From positions 1-39,390 of the forward strand of contig JAKOZG010000012.1 of assembly GCA_029780115.1 (NCBI GenBank): 39,390 nt of DNA, given 5' to 3'. The DNA is from Thermotogota bacterium (lineage in GTDB: Bacteria > Thermotogota > Thermotogae > Petrotogales > Petrotogaceae). The translations under genes and the position numbers were made by a program. This document shows positions 16,763-24,722 of the stretch, piece by piece (within the stretch, counting starts at the first letter, position 1; each line of letters opens with the position of its first letter). The notes below the pieces were generated by a model. That model was not told the origin of the DNA. It made no database searches and saw only the letters and a program-made list of their open reading frames with translations.

Positions 16763-18085
16763 GTATTCTTTATCTAGATTCTGTATTAGTTGACTGAACT
16801 CTTTTATGCATTCATTGACCATGTTTTTGTCTTCGCCTTCACTCATAACTCTTATTATATGTTCCGTTCCGGAAGGTCTAACAAGCACTCTAAAATTATT
16901 TATATGTTCATATTTCTTTTTCAATTCTTCTAACCTTTTATCTTTCATGATTTTCATTTTATCCTTGACAGTAATATTCTTCAAATCTTGTGGATATTTT
17001 GGAAGCTCAGAGACTAAATCTTCTATTCGTTTAGAAAAGAATGCCAAAGCTTCTAAAGTTTCTAAAGCAGTAATTATACCGTCTCCAGTTGTTGATCTAT
17101 CAAGAAATATTATATGTCCTGATTGCTCGCCCCCTATTACTCCATTTTCTTGCAGCATCAATTCTAAAACATATTTATCTCCTACGTCAGACCTTAAAAG
17201 AATCAATCCATTAGCTTTTAAAAAATCTTCTAAACCCAGGTTGCTCATTACAGTAGCAACAACAAAATTATTCTTTAATCTACCTTGTTTTTTCAATTTT
17301 AAAGAATTTATGCCTATCAAGGCATCTCCATCAACCAAATTGCCTTGACTATCTAAAAACAAACATCTATCGGCATCTCCATCAAACAAAACTCCTAGAT
17401 CATAACCACCCTTTTTAATAATTTTAGATAGAGGTTCCCATGAAGTAGACCCACAATTTTCGTTTATATTTAAGCCATTTGGAGTATTAAAATATACATC
17501 ATAATTTAATCCAAGTTTCCCAAAAATCTCATCTATTATAGCTCCTGCAGCTCCATTTGCAACATCAACAGCTATTTTGTAGTTTATTGAAGACACCCTA
17601 GAACTGTAACAGGAAATTACGTAATCAATATACTCTCGTTTACTAGAATCTTCCACGTATGTTCCAATATCCTTATAGTTACAGTATTTCAATAAACCTG
17701 CCAACATTATATCTTCCAACTTTTCTTCCATCTCATTGGATATCTTATAACCTTCACATAATACCTTTAAACCATTGTATATTGAAGGATTATGAGAGGC
17801 AGATATAACTATTCCTACTGCTCGTTCCGTTCGTGTAATGTATGCTAGCGCAGGTGTAGTTAAAATCCCACAAGATTCAACATCCATGCCAGCCGCTAAA
17901 GCACCACTAGCTATAGCGAGTTCCAACATTTTGCCGGAGTTTCTCGTATCTCTTGCCAAATACAACTTTTTATACTTACCGCCAAAAAGATTTGCTACAG
18001 CATTCCCTAATTTCATAGCTAACTCACTTGTTAACTTCTCATTCACCACATCTCTTATACCGTCTGTTCCAAAAAATGTTTTCAT
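16760..18085 (-). CDS. glmM: Phosphoglucosamine mutase
   Basis: This enzyme converts glucosamine-6-phosphate to glucosamine-1-phosphate for UDP-GlcNAc and cell-wall synthesis. It opens 'MKTFFGTDGIRD', as is standard for GlmM. The phosphoserine loop is 'GIVISASHNPSIYNG' (Ser97 in this numbering), the metal loop 'LFDGDADRCLFLD', and the C-terminal phosphate-binding loop 'VRPSGTEHIIRVM'. I place the start at ATG 18085 because homologues begin there and AGGAGG lies 12 bases upstream; an in-frame ATG at 18115 would add ten residues. It is the last gene of a sugar-importer operon, an unusual place for glmM, only 30 bases after the permease stop. A phosphomannomutase-like specificity is less likely given the motifs. 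Confidence 0.88.
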   Translation of the reverse strand: MKTFFGTDGIRDVVNEKLTSELAMKLGNAVANLFGGKYKKLYLARDTRNSGKMLELAIASGALAAGMDVESCGILTTPALAYITRTERAVGIVISASHNPSIYNGLKVLCEGYKISNEMEEKLEDIMLAGLLKYCNYKDIGTYVEDSSKREYIDYVISCYSSRVSSINYKIAVDVANGAAGAIIDEIFGKLGLNYDVYFNTPNGLNINENCGSTSWEPLSKIIKKGGYDLGVLFDGDADRCLFLDSQGNLVDGDALIGINSLKLKKQGRLKNNFVVATVMSNLGLEDFLKANGLILLRSDVGDKYVLELMLQENGVIGGEQSGHIIFLDRSTTGDGIITALETLEALAFFSKRIEDLVSELPKYPQDLKNITVKDKMKIMKDKRLEELKKKYEHINNFRVLVRPSGTEHIIRVMSEGEDKNMVNECIKEFSQLIQNLDKEY

Positions 18086-18115
18086 ATTGAAACATTCCCT
18101 CCTATCCATTTTCAT

Positions 18116-18967
18116 TTAACCTTTAACGCTACCTGCCGTCAACCCCTGCACTATCTTATTTTGGAAAATCAAAACAAGAACTACTAGAGGAGTAGTGACA
18201 ATAACCGATGCAGCCATCAATTGCCCCCATGGAACTTCATAGAAGGTTTTTCCAGTAAACATGGCTATCGCAACTGGTACTGTATACTTTTCAGGAGTTT
18301 GCATAAATGTAAGAGCAAATAAGAATTCATTCCACGCTTGAATAAAAGCCAACAAGCCTGTTGTCACAAGTCCTGGCGCTGAGAGGGGTAGCACTATTCT
18401 CCAAAGCGTTTCAAACTTAGAACAACCGTCTATATAGGCCGATTCTTCTATCTCTTTGGGTAGCTCTCTAAAAAAATTTTGCAAAATCCATGTAGTTAAA
18501 GGTAAGTTCAAAGCAATATAGGGAATTATCAATCCGGGATAAGTGTTTATTAAACCCATTTTTCTTAACAATTGAAACAATCCTCCTAAAATAGAAACCT
18601 GTGGAAACATACTAACAGCTAAAATTAATAGCATTAGGGCAGATTTACCGGGTATTTTTAAACGCGCAATTGCATAAGCTGAAAAGGACCCAACTATTAG
18701 AGAAAATATAGTTGTAGCACCTGCTACTATAATAGAGTTTAAAATATTTAAACCAAAAGGTCTTTCAGTAAATACCTTCTTATAATTCTCAAAAGTAAAA
18801 CCTTGAGGCCAAAATTTTATCTCTTTAGTAAATAGATATTTATCAGCAGTAAACGAACTTTTTATCGCCCAATAAAAAGGAAAAATATAATAAATGACCA
18901 TCAAAATCACAATTATGTAAAGTATAGTTTTTTGTGTAGTCCTTTTCGCCTTCATTCCCCATCTCAT
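18116..18967 (-). CDS. Sugar ABC importer permease, MalG-like
   Basis: This is an inner-membrane permease of the binding-protein-dependent carbohydrate uptake family (CUT1). It has six predicted helices, the first at about residues 13-35 (ILYIIVILMVIYYIFPFYWA), and the cytoplasmic EAA loop 'EESAYIDGCSKFETLWRIVLP' near residue 175. The C-terminus 'QNKIVQGLTAGSVKG' is the hallmark ending of MalG-type subunits. Length (283 aa) is usual. Its start overlaps the region just before the MalF-like stop, so translation is coupled; GAGGAG lies 10 bases upstream of ATG. It pairs with the MalF-like and binding proteins encoded upstream. Confidence 0.9.
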   Translation of the reverse strand: MRWGMKAKRTTQKTILYIIVILMVIYYIFPFYWAIKSSFTADKYLFTKEIKFWPQGFTFENYKKVFTERPFGLNILNSIIVAGATTIFSLIVGSFSAYAIARLKIPGKSALMLLILAVSMFPQVSILGGLFQLLRKMGLINTYPGLIIPYIALNLPLTTWILQNFFRELPKEIEESAYIDGCSKFETLWRIVLPLSAPGLVTTGLLAFIQAWNEFLFALTFMQTPEKYTVPVAIAMFTGKTFYEVPWGQLMAASVIVTTPLVVLVLIFQNKIVQGLTAGSVKG

Positions 18968-18981
18968 GTTTTATCAACTCC

Positions 18982-19884
18982 TCAATCCAATTTAATGTTC
19001 AAAGAGCGCATATAGATAATCGTGAATACCCCAATTATCAGAAAAATCACAACTGATAAAGCAGAACCATAACCAAACAATCCTCTTGGAGAGAATATGT
19101 TATCCATAAGAAGGGACCTATTATAAACGGCTAGAGTCTCGGTTCCAACTGCTCCTTGTGTCATAATGTATACAACATCAAATACCCTTAAAGCATCTAG
19201 TGTTCTAAAAATTAAAGTAACTCCTATGGTTGGCCTCAAAATAGGCATTGTAATGGAAGTAAATTGTCTCCATAAGCCAGCGCCATCTATTCGAGCAGCT
19301 TCATAGAGCTCAACAGGAATTGTTTGCAGACCCGCTAGAAGCAAAAGTGCTACAAACGGTGTAGTTTTCCAGACATCTACAGCTATTATTGCAGCCATTG
19401 CAAGACGAGGTGTTCCTAGAATTGGGGTTCCTGCTTCAAGAAGACCTATTTTATATAGCATCAAACTAATTACGCCATATTGATCATTAAACATCCATTT
19501 CCACATTTGTGAAGAAACTGCTGTGGGTATAGCCCAAGGGATTAATACTGCAGCTCTTACTAAGCCCCTAAGCTTAAAATCAGCGTTTAAAACCAAAGCG
19601 GTTGCTAAGCCAAGGAGAAATTCTATCAATACAGAGAAGATTGTGAAATATATTGTATTCCACAAAGCACTTAAAAAGCGTTGATCTTTGAATAAATTAA
19701 TGTAATTTTGAAATCCCACAAATTGCCTCTGAAAACCTGGCCTTAAAGACCATTTAAAAAAGCTATCGTAAATCGTTTGACCCAAGGGATAAAACGCAGT
19801 AATACCTATAGCAAGTAAAGTAGGTAGGATAAGCCAAAAAGCAAGAACCATGTCCTGTCTTTTGTACTTCCCTTTCGCATTCAT
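18982..19884 (-). CDS. Sugar ABC importer permease, MalF-like
   Basis: This is the second permease of the CUT1 sugar importer. It begins with an N-terminal helix 'FWLILPTLLAIGITAFYPLG', then 'QTIYDSFFKWSLRPGFQRQFVG', a common MalF/UgpA/LacF opening. The EAA loop is 'ELYEAARIDGAGLWRQFTSI' near residue 195. Length 300 aa fits the short MalF group without the large periplasmic loop of the E. coli protein. GGGGGTG lies 5 bases before ATG. An intrinsic terminator separates it from the upstream binding-protein gene, which would make fewer permease than binding-protein copies. Confidence 0.9.
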   Translation of the reverse strand: MNAKGKYKRQDMVLAFWLILPTLLAIGITAFYPLGQTIYDSFFKWSLRPGFQRQFVGFQNYINLFKDQRFLSALWNTIYFTIFSVLIEFLLGLATALVLNADFKLRGLVRAAVLIPWAIPTAVSSQMWKWMFNDQYGVISLMLYKIGLLEAGTPILGTPRLAMAAIIAVDVWKTTPFVALLLLAGLQTIPVELYEAARIDGAGLWRQFTSITMPILRPTIGVTLIFRTLDALRVFDVVYIMTQGAVGTETLAVYNRSLLMDNIFSPRGLFGYGSALSVVIFLIIGVFTIIYMRSLNIKLD

Positions 19885-19956
19885 TTTTGCACCCCCGTCT
19901 TAGAATATAACTAAGCTAATTATACAACAAAATAAATGAAAATAAGAGGTAATTAT

Positions 19957-19989
19957 AAAAAAGGGCGGGTAATTTTACTCGCCCTTTTT
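19957..19989 (-). terminator. Internal terminator between binding-protein and permease genes
   Basis: On the minus strand GGGCGAGTAA and TTACCCGCCC form a stem with one mismatch, followed by TTTTTTATAATT. On the plus strand the same stem is followed by TTTTTGTTT, so it could work both ways. It lies 16 bases after the sugar-binding protein stop and before the MalF-like gene, the usual place for partial termination in importer operons. Confidence 0.8.
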
Positions 19990-20004
19990 GTTTATTAAAC
20001 TATC

Positions 20005-21246
20005 CTAGTAAATCAAACCTTTAAGATTTTTAGCCAAACTTTCCACAGCTGCCTTTGGTTGAGCTTGTCCTGTTAGTACTGAGTGAACTGCAACTTGAAT
20101 TTCATAAGAAATTTCGTTGTAAATCGGTGAAATTGGTCTTGGCTCAGCACTCAAGAAAACATCTAAAATATCAGCATAGAAATCATTAGCCTCAAGCGTT
20201 CTTGGATCATTGTATGCAGAAACCCTTGTTGGTGTTTGACCAGCGTGAACCGCTTTAAAAACTTGTTGTTCATGACTTGTCAAGAACTTTATTAACTTCT
20301 TAGCAGCTTCTATTTCAGCCTTTGAAGAATTCTTATTAATACCTAAATTCCAGCCACCAAGAGTTGCTGAATGTCTTCCATTTGGTTCAGGACCTTTTGG
20401 TAGAACAGTAATTCCAACTTTTCCTGCAACTGGTGAGTCAGGAGAGTTTGCCAATGACCATGCATATGGCCAATTTCTCATAAATACTGCGTCTCCATTT
20501 TGGAAAACTCTTCTTGCTTCTTCTTCCATGTAAGTTGTAACGCCCTTTGGAGTTACTCCCTCATCTATCAATTTTTTCATAAAAGCAACTGCAGCCACAT
20601 TTTTATCAAAATATTTTGGATCATCTACTACAACATCTCCACTTTCAATTATTTCTCCACCAAAACTGTGAACAAACTCCATAACGTTACACGTTAAGCC
20701 TTCATATCTTGCTCCTTGCCATACGAAACCATTAATTCCTTCCTTAGCAGATATGTCTTTTGCAATAGTAAATAATTCATCCCATGTTTCTGGAACATCG
20801 TATCCATATTTTACTAATAAGTCTTTTCTGTAATACAGAATACCAGCATCTGTAAACCAAGGAACAGAAACTAATCTTCCATCGACTGTGTTTGAGTTAA
20901 CGGTACCTGGGAAAAATTCGTCTAATTCAAAATATTTATAGTCATCAGTAAGATCCACCAAAAAAGGGGCAAACTCTGCAGGCCAAATAACGTCTAACAT
21001 TAAAACGTCTGGGTCAGACACACCAGAAGCCAAATATGTGACGTATAAATCATGCCTATCAGTTGAGCTGTTTGGCATAGGCATAATTTGAACAGTGATA
21101 TCTGGATTCTCTTTCATAAACAATTCAACCTGTTTGTAAAGAGTTTCTAACTCTGTCCCTACAGCTCCTGCAGTCATAGTTATGGTTACAGAAAATGCTG
21201 AAAATGCTAATACTAGAATCATAAGTACAGCTACTACTTTCTTCAT
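20005..21246 (-). CDS. Sugar ABC importer substrate-binding protein (MalE/ThuE-like)
   Basis: This is a periplasmic solute-binding protein of family 1 (COG1653 type). It has a signal peptide at about residues 1-19 (MKKVVAVLMILVLAFSAFS). The mature part contains 'DPDVLMLDVIWPAEFAPFLVDL' and 'VSVPWFTDAGILYYRKDLL', characteristic of trehalose/maltose/sucrose-type binding proteins of Thermotogota and Thermus. I chose ATG 21246, with AGGAGG 8 bases upstream; an in-frame GTG at 21255 lies too close to that site. The divergent neighbour is a PfkB sugar kinase and glmM closes the operon, so an oligosaccharide yielding hexose or aminosugar is possible, but the substrate cannot be read from sequence. 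Confidence 0.88.
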   Translation of the reverse strand: MKKVVAVLMILVLAFSAFSVTITMTAGAVGTELETLYKQVELFMKENPDITVQIMPMPNSSTDRHDLYVTYLASGVSDPDVLMLDVIWPAEFAPFLVDLTDDYKYFELDEFFPGTVNSNTVDGRLVSVPWFTDAGILYYRKDLLVKYGYDVPETWDELFTIAKDISAKEGINGFVWQGARYEGLTCNVMEFVHSFGGEIIESGDVVVDDPKYFDKNVAAVAFMKKLIDEGVTPKGVTTYMEEEARRVFQNGDAVFMRNWPYAWSLANSPDSPVAGKVGITVLPKGPEPNGRHSATLGGWNLGINKNSSKAEIEAAKKLIKFLTSHEQQVFKAVHAGQTPTRVSAYNDPRTLEANDFYADILDVFLSAEPRPISPIYNEISYEIQVAVHSVLTGQAQPKAAVESLAKNLKGLIY

Positions 21247-21753
21247 CCACAACACCTCCTAAGTGTTTAATTTTTTGCTAAATATTGTAAAGTCGAATTT
21301 ATCTGTTTAAAAAAAATTTATCTTCTTTTTATGGTGAGAGAGCCTTAACCTGAATTTTCAAAGAAGCTTTGTTTTTACATTAATGTGGCAAAAAATACCT
21401 TTTAAATAAGATTTAAGCGCAGAGGAAACATTTTCCTTTCATTTATTATTATAAGATTATTAACCGAAAATAAAAAATAAGGTTATTGACATTTGTGATT
21501 ATTTATTGACCTTTATTAATAAATAAATTTGATTATCCTAAAAAAACTCATCTTTTCTTAAAACTGTAAAGATTTGTTATAATATATTTTAGAAATCTCT
21601 TTAAGTAATGATGAATTTCCTGAATTTATAGGATGTACAGAGCAACATCCGTTCTTGACTTTCAATATACTTTGTCAGAATACGTTTCTTTCTCCTTTCA
21701 AATACAAAGACAACTATATAGCAAATATTAAATGTAAACTAAGGGGGTAGTTT
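21247..21753. other. Divergent promoter region, sugar importer and sugar kinase
   Basis: This 507-bp region separates the leftward importer operon from the rightward kinase. Rightward: an extended -10 TGTTATAAT at 21575-21583, about 170 bases before the kinase. Leftward: a TACAAT-like -10 about 40 bases before the binding-protein start. TTGACA (21486-21491) and TTGACC (21506-21511) occur in tandem in an A+T-rich stretch, but neither has a good -10. A small inverted repeat AGGAA-ACAT-TTCCT near 21423 could be an operator. No gene is seen. Confidence 0.45.
21555..21583 (+). promoter_or_regulatory. Probable promoter of the kinase-DHFR-SPS operon
   Basis: TATAAT (21578-21583) with TG at 21575-21576 (extended -10) and a weak -35 TTCTTA (21555-21560), 17-bp spacer. 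The leader before the kinase start would be about 165 bases. Confidence 0.5.
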
Positions 21754-22683
21754 ATGTACAATTTTATTTCATTTGGTGAGGTTTTGATCGATTTCATTTC
21801 TACCGACTATGTAAATAGCTTAAAACTGGCTACTTCATTCAATAAATTTTTAGGAGGTTCCCCTAGTAATATTGCAGTCAATATAGCAAGGCAAGGTTTT
21901 AATTCCACCATTATTTCCAAAGTAGGTAAAGATCCTTTTGGAGATTATATAATATCAAAATTAAAAGAATATGAAGTAGATACAAGTACAGTAATCCAAG
22001 ATGATCTTTTCAAAACTGATGTAGTGTACGTTTTAAAGTCGAAATTTTCTCCAGAATTTTTTGCATATAGATCAGCTTCCTTAAATTTAGAATTGCCTAA
22101 TATTTATGTTGATATGATTAAAAACACACAGGTTTTTCACTTGTCATCGTGGGCAATTTCTTCAGATTTTAACTTAAAAAACGCTTTGAATTTATTAAAA
22201 ACGGCGCAAAACTCCCACATTTTAACTGGTTTTGATCCTAATTACAGAAAAGTTTTGTGGGAAACTTCTTTAGAAGTAGAAGACGTCATTAAAATAATAC
22301 TCCCTTATGTAGATATAGTAAAACCCTCATTAGACGATTGTTATCATCTTTTTTCTAGCGCAAAAAAAGAAGAAGAATATATAAATATCTTTCATAATCT
22401 AGGTGTTAAATATGTTGTATTAACTTTGGGAGAAAGAGGAGCTATCGTTTCTGACGGAACAAAAATGATGCATTTAGATTCCCTTGCTACTAAAGTAGTA
22501 GATACAACCGGAGCAGGTGATGCTTTTTGGTCTGGGTTGTACATAGGTTTAATAAAAGGATTTGATATATTTAATGCTTCGAGGTTAGGAAGTGCTTTCT
22601 CGGCTGAAAAGTTAAAATACGTTGGAGCTATTTCGAAAATAAGCAACTATAGAGAGTTAATACAAAAATATAATATTAATTAA
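21754..22683 (+). CDS. PfkB-family sugar kinase, probable fructokinase
   Basis: This is a ribokinase-fold sugar kinase. It has the N-terminal 'FISFGEVLIDFI' strand, the substrate-side signature 'FLGGSPSNIAVNIARQG' near residues 31-47, and the C-terminal anion-hole signature 'VDTTGAGDAFWSGLYIG' near 250-265 with the catalytic Asp. Length 309 aa is usual. The GGSPSNxAxxLARLG-like wording and a downstream sucrose-phosphate-synthase-like gene favour fructose, giving fructose-6-phosphate, but 2-keto-3-deoxygluconate or another sugar is possible. AAGGGGGT precedes ATG. First gene of an operon with DHFR (21-base gap) and the glycosyltransferase (adjacent). Confidence 0.85.
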   Translation: MYNFISFGEVLIDFISTDYVNSLKLATSFNKFLGGSPSNIAVNIARQGFNSTIISKVGKDPFGDYIISKLKEYEVDTSTVIQDDLFKTDVVYVLKSKFSPEFFAYRSASLNLELPNIYVDMIKNTQVFHLSSWAISSDFNLKNALNLLKTAQNSHILTGFDPNYRKVLWETSLEVEDVIKIILPYVDIVKPSLDDCYHLFSSAKKEEEYINIFHNLGVKYVVLTLGERGAIVSDGTKMMHLDSLATKVVDTTGAGDAFWSGLYIGLIKGFDIFNASRLGSAFSAEKLKYVGAISKISNYRELIQKYNIN

Positions 22684-22704
22684 AGAAGTAAGGAAGGCGA
22701 AAAA

Positions 22705-23241
22705 ATGAAAGTTATACTTATAATGGTTCAAAGCATAAATGGTAAGGTTAGATTAATAAACGACAAAAATCAAAGTTGGTCTTCACAGGAAGATAAAGAG
22801 AACTTTTCAAAAATCACAAAAGAAATAGGTATTGTAATAATGGGTAGAAAAACTTTTGATGAAATAGGCAAGCCATTAAAAAATCGAATGAATATCGTAC
22901 TCACAGGAGATCCCGAAAAATATCAAAAACTCGAAAAAGCTTACGAGGGTTCATTATACTTTACAGATGAAAAACCCGAATCTCTGTTAAATCGATTAGA
23001 AAAAGAAGGATATGAAAAAATTGCTTTAATTGGTGGCCCAACAATCAATGCTCTTTTTTTAGAAAAAAATTTAATAGATGAAATATATTTAACTATTGAA
23101 CCTGTAATTATTGAAGGAGATTTGTCTTTATTTTCATATGTTCAAGGAGTACACAGATTCAAACTAAATAATGTAATAAATTTAAATAATGATGCTATTC
23201 TATTAAAATATCAAAAAGTAGATAAAGGTAGGAAAATCTGA
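22705..23241 (+). CDS. folA: Dihydrofolate reductase, Thermotoga type
   Basis: This enzyme reduces dihydrofolate with NADPH for one-carbon metabolism. It belongs to the RibD C-terminal/DHFR fold and, from memory, follows the T. maritima enzyme closely: 'SINGKVR', 'SWSSQEDKENFSKITKEIGIVIMGRKTFDEIG', 'RMNIVLTGDP', 'KIALIGGPTINALFLEKNLIDEIYLTIEP'. That enzyme forms an unusually stable dimer. Length 178 aa is slightly above the T. maritima form. The ATG follows GGAAGG. The next gene starts immediately after its stop, so translation is coupled. A generic RibD-like reductase is the alternative. Confidence 0.82.
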   Translation: MKVILIMVQSINGKVRLINDKNQSWSSQEDKENFSKITKEIGIVIMGRKTFDEIGKPLKNRMNIVLTGDPEKYQKLEKAYEGSLYFTDEKPESLLNRLEKEGYEKIALIGGPTINALFLEKNLIDEIYLTIEPVIIEGDLSLFSYVQGVHRFKLNNVINLNNDAILLKYQKVDKGRKI

Positions 23242-24660
23242 ATGAAAGTATTATTTCTTAATCCACAAGGCAACTTTGATAAACATGACTCACATTTAAC
23301 CGAGCACCCTGATTTTGGAGGCCAGCTCGTTTATGTAAAAGAAGTTTCAAGAGAATTAGCTAAGATGAATTTATCTGTTGATATTGTTACTCGTCAAATA
23401 ATCGATGAGAATTGGCCTGAATTCTCCAGTCCCATTGATTACTTTGATGATACCAAAAATCCACGAATTATAAGAATTCCTTTTGGCGGAGATAAATTTC
23501 TAAATAAGGAGCTTCTCTGGCCTTTTCTGAGTGAATATGTTGACAATATTATAACTTTCTATAATGGGGAAAATATAGACTTTGTAACAACTCACTATGC
23601 TGATGGTGGATTTTCAGGTGTTCTGTTAAAATCAAAACTAGATATCGATTTTTCGTTCACTGGACATTCTTTAGGTGCTCAGAAAATGGATAAAATGGGA
23701 GTTACTTTGGACAACTTTGAAAAATATGACGAGGAATATAGCTTTTCAAAAAGAATAATGGCAGAAAGATTAGCTATGAAATATGCTTACAAAATCATCG
23801 TTTCTACAAATATGGAAAGGTTTGAGCAATATTCTCACCCGCTTTATATAGATGTCTCAAACGTAAATGACGATCATAAATTTAAAGTTGTGCCACCTGG
23901 AGTCAATACGGAGATATTTAATGAAAATCTAAATGATATAGACGAGGATACAATAAAACATATCATAGAAAAGACAGGTGGGATCACCAAACCTTTTATA
24001 ATATTGTCAAGTAGATTAGATGAAAAGAAAAATCATATCGGTGTCGTCAAGGCTTATGCAAACTCAAAAAAACTCCAAGAAATCGCCAATTTAGGGATTT
24101 TCTTGCGAGGTATTTCTAATCCATTTGAAGATATACATAAGCTAAACGATAAGGAACAAAAGATATTAAAGCCAATAATTCAAGAAATTAAAGAAGCAAA
24201 AATTGAAGATAAAGTTTATTTTTTTGATTTTAGATCTCAGAAAGCCCTTGCTTCAGCTTACAAATACTTCGCACAATTCAAATCCATATTTGCAATTACA
24301 GCCTTTTATGAACCTTTTGGTTTAGCCCCCATAGAAGCAGGAGCATGCGGACTTGCCATAGTTGCTACAAAAAATGGAGGTCCAAGTGAAATATTTTCTG
24401 ATGGTTCTGGCGTGTTGGTAGATCCTTTTAGTATCCAAGATATTGAAAGAGGCCTTATAGAAGCTCTACAACATTATGAACTATACTCTAAAAAGGTCAA
24501 AAATAGGGTACTACAAAAGTATACATGGCGAAAAACTGCCGAAGGTTACTTAGAGGTAATTGAAGAAGGTTTAAAAAATAAAACACCTAAAATAAAAGAA
24601 TCAGATTTCGAATTAGATGCGAAAAAACTCATACTTAAATACCTGAAGGATAGAAGATAA
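23242..24660 (+). CDS. Sucrose-phosphate synthase-like GT4 glycosyltransferase
   Basis: This GT-B glycosyltransferase closely resembles the structurally known Halothermothrix orenii sucrose-phosphate synthase, which transfers glucose from UDP-glucose to fructose-6-phosphate. Shared blocks include 'FLNPQGNFDKHDSHLTEHPDFGG'-type opening, 'FGGQLVYVKEVSRELA', 'RIPFGGDKFL', 'TTHYADGGFSGVLLK', 'FTGHSLGAQKM' and 'KVVPPGVNTEIF'. The donor-binding motif EX7E is 'EPFGLAPIE' (about residues 357-365). It has no C-terminal HAD phosphatase domain, so a separate sucrose-6-phosphate phosphatase would be needed; none is in the window. Length 472 aa fits the minimal form. It starts one base after the DHFR gene. 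Mannose- or glycerate-type acceptors cannot be excluded. Confidence 0.85.
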   Translation: MKVLFLNPQGNFDKHDSHLTEHPDFGGQLVYVKEVSRELAKMNLSVDIVTRQIIDENWPEFSSPIDYFDDTKNPRIIRIPFGGDKFLNKELLWPFLSEYVDNIITFYNGENIDFVTTHYADGGFSGVLLKSKLDIDFSFTGHSLGAQKMDKMGVTLDNFEKYDEEYSFSKRIMAERLAMKYAYKIIVSTNMERFEQYSHPLYIDVSNVNDDHKFKVVPPGVNTEIFNENLNDIDEDTIKHIIEKTGGITKPFIILSSRLDEKKNHIGVVKAYANSKKLQEIANLGIFLRGISNPFEDIHKLNDKEQKILKPIIQEIKEAKIEDKVYFFDFRSQKALASAYKYFAQFKSIFAITAFYEPFGLAPIEAGACGLAIVATKNGGPSEIFSDGSGVLVDPFSIQDIERGLIEALQHYELYSKKVKNRVLQKYTWRKTAEGYLEVIEEGLKNKTPKIKESDFELDAKKLILKYLKDRR

Positions 24661-24663
24661 ATA

Positions 24664-24672
24664 TGGTATAAT
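24664..24672 (+). promoter_or_regulatory. Extended -10 promoter of recN
   Basis: TG (24664-24665), one base, TATAAT (24667-24672), four bases after the preceding stop codon and about 50 bases before the recN ATG. No clear -35. Confidence 0.5.
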
Positions 24673-24722
24673 CATAGTAGAAATGACAAAAAATTGGCTA
24701 ACTTTTGAGGTCGGTGGATGAC

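Noticed and set aside
16806-17348. 180-codon plus-strand frame opposite glmM
   Set aside because: Shadow frame; glmM has all catalytic motifs on the other strand.
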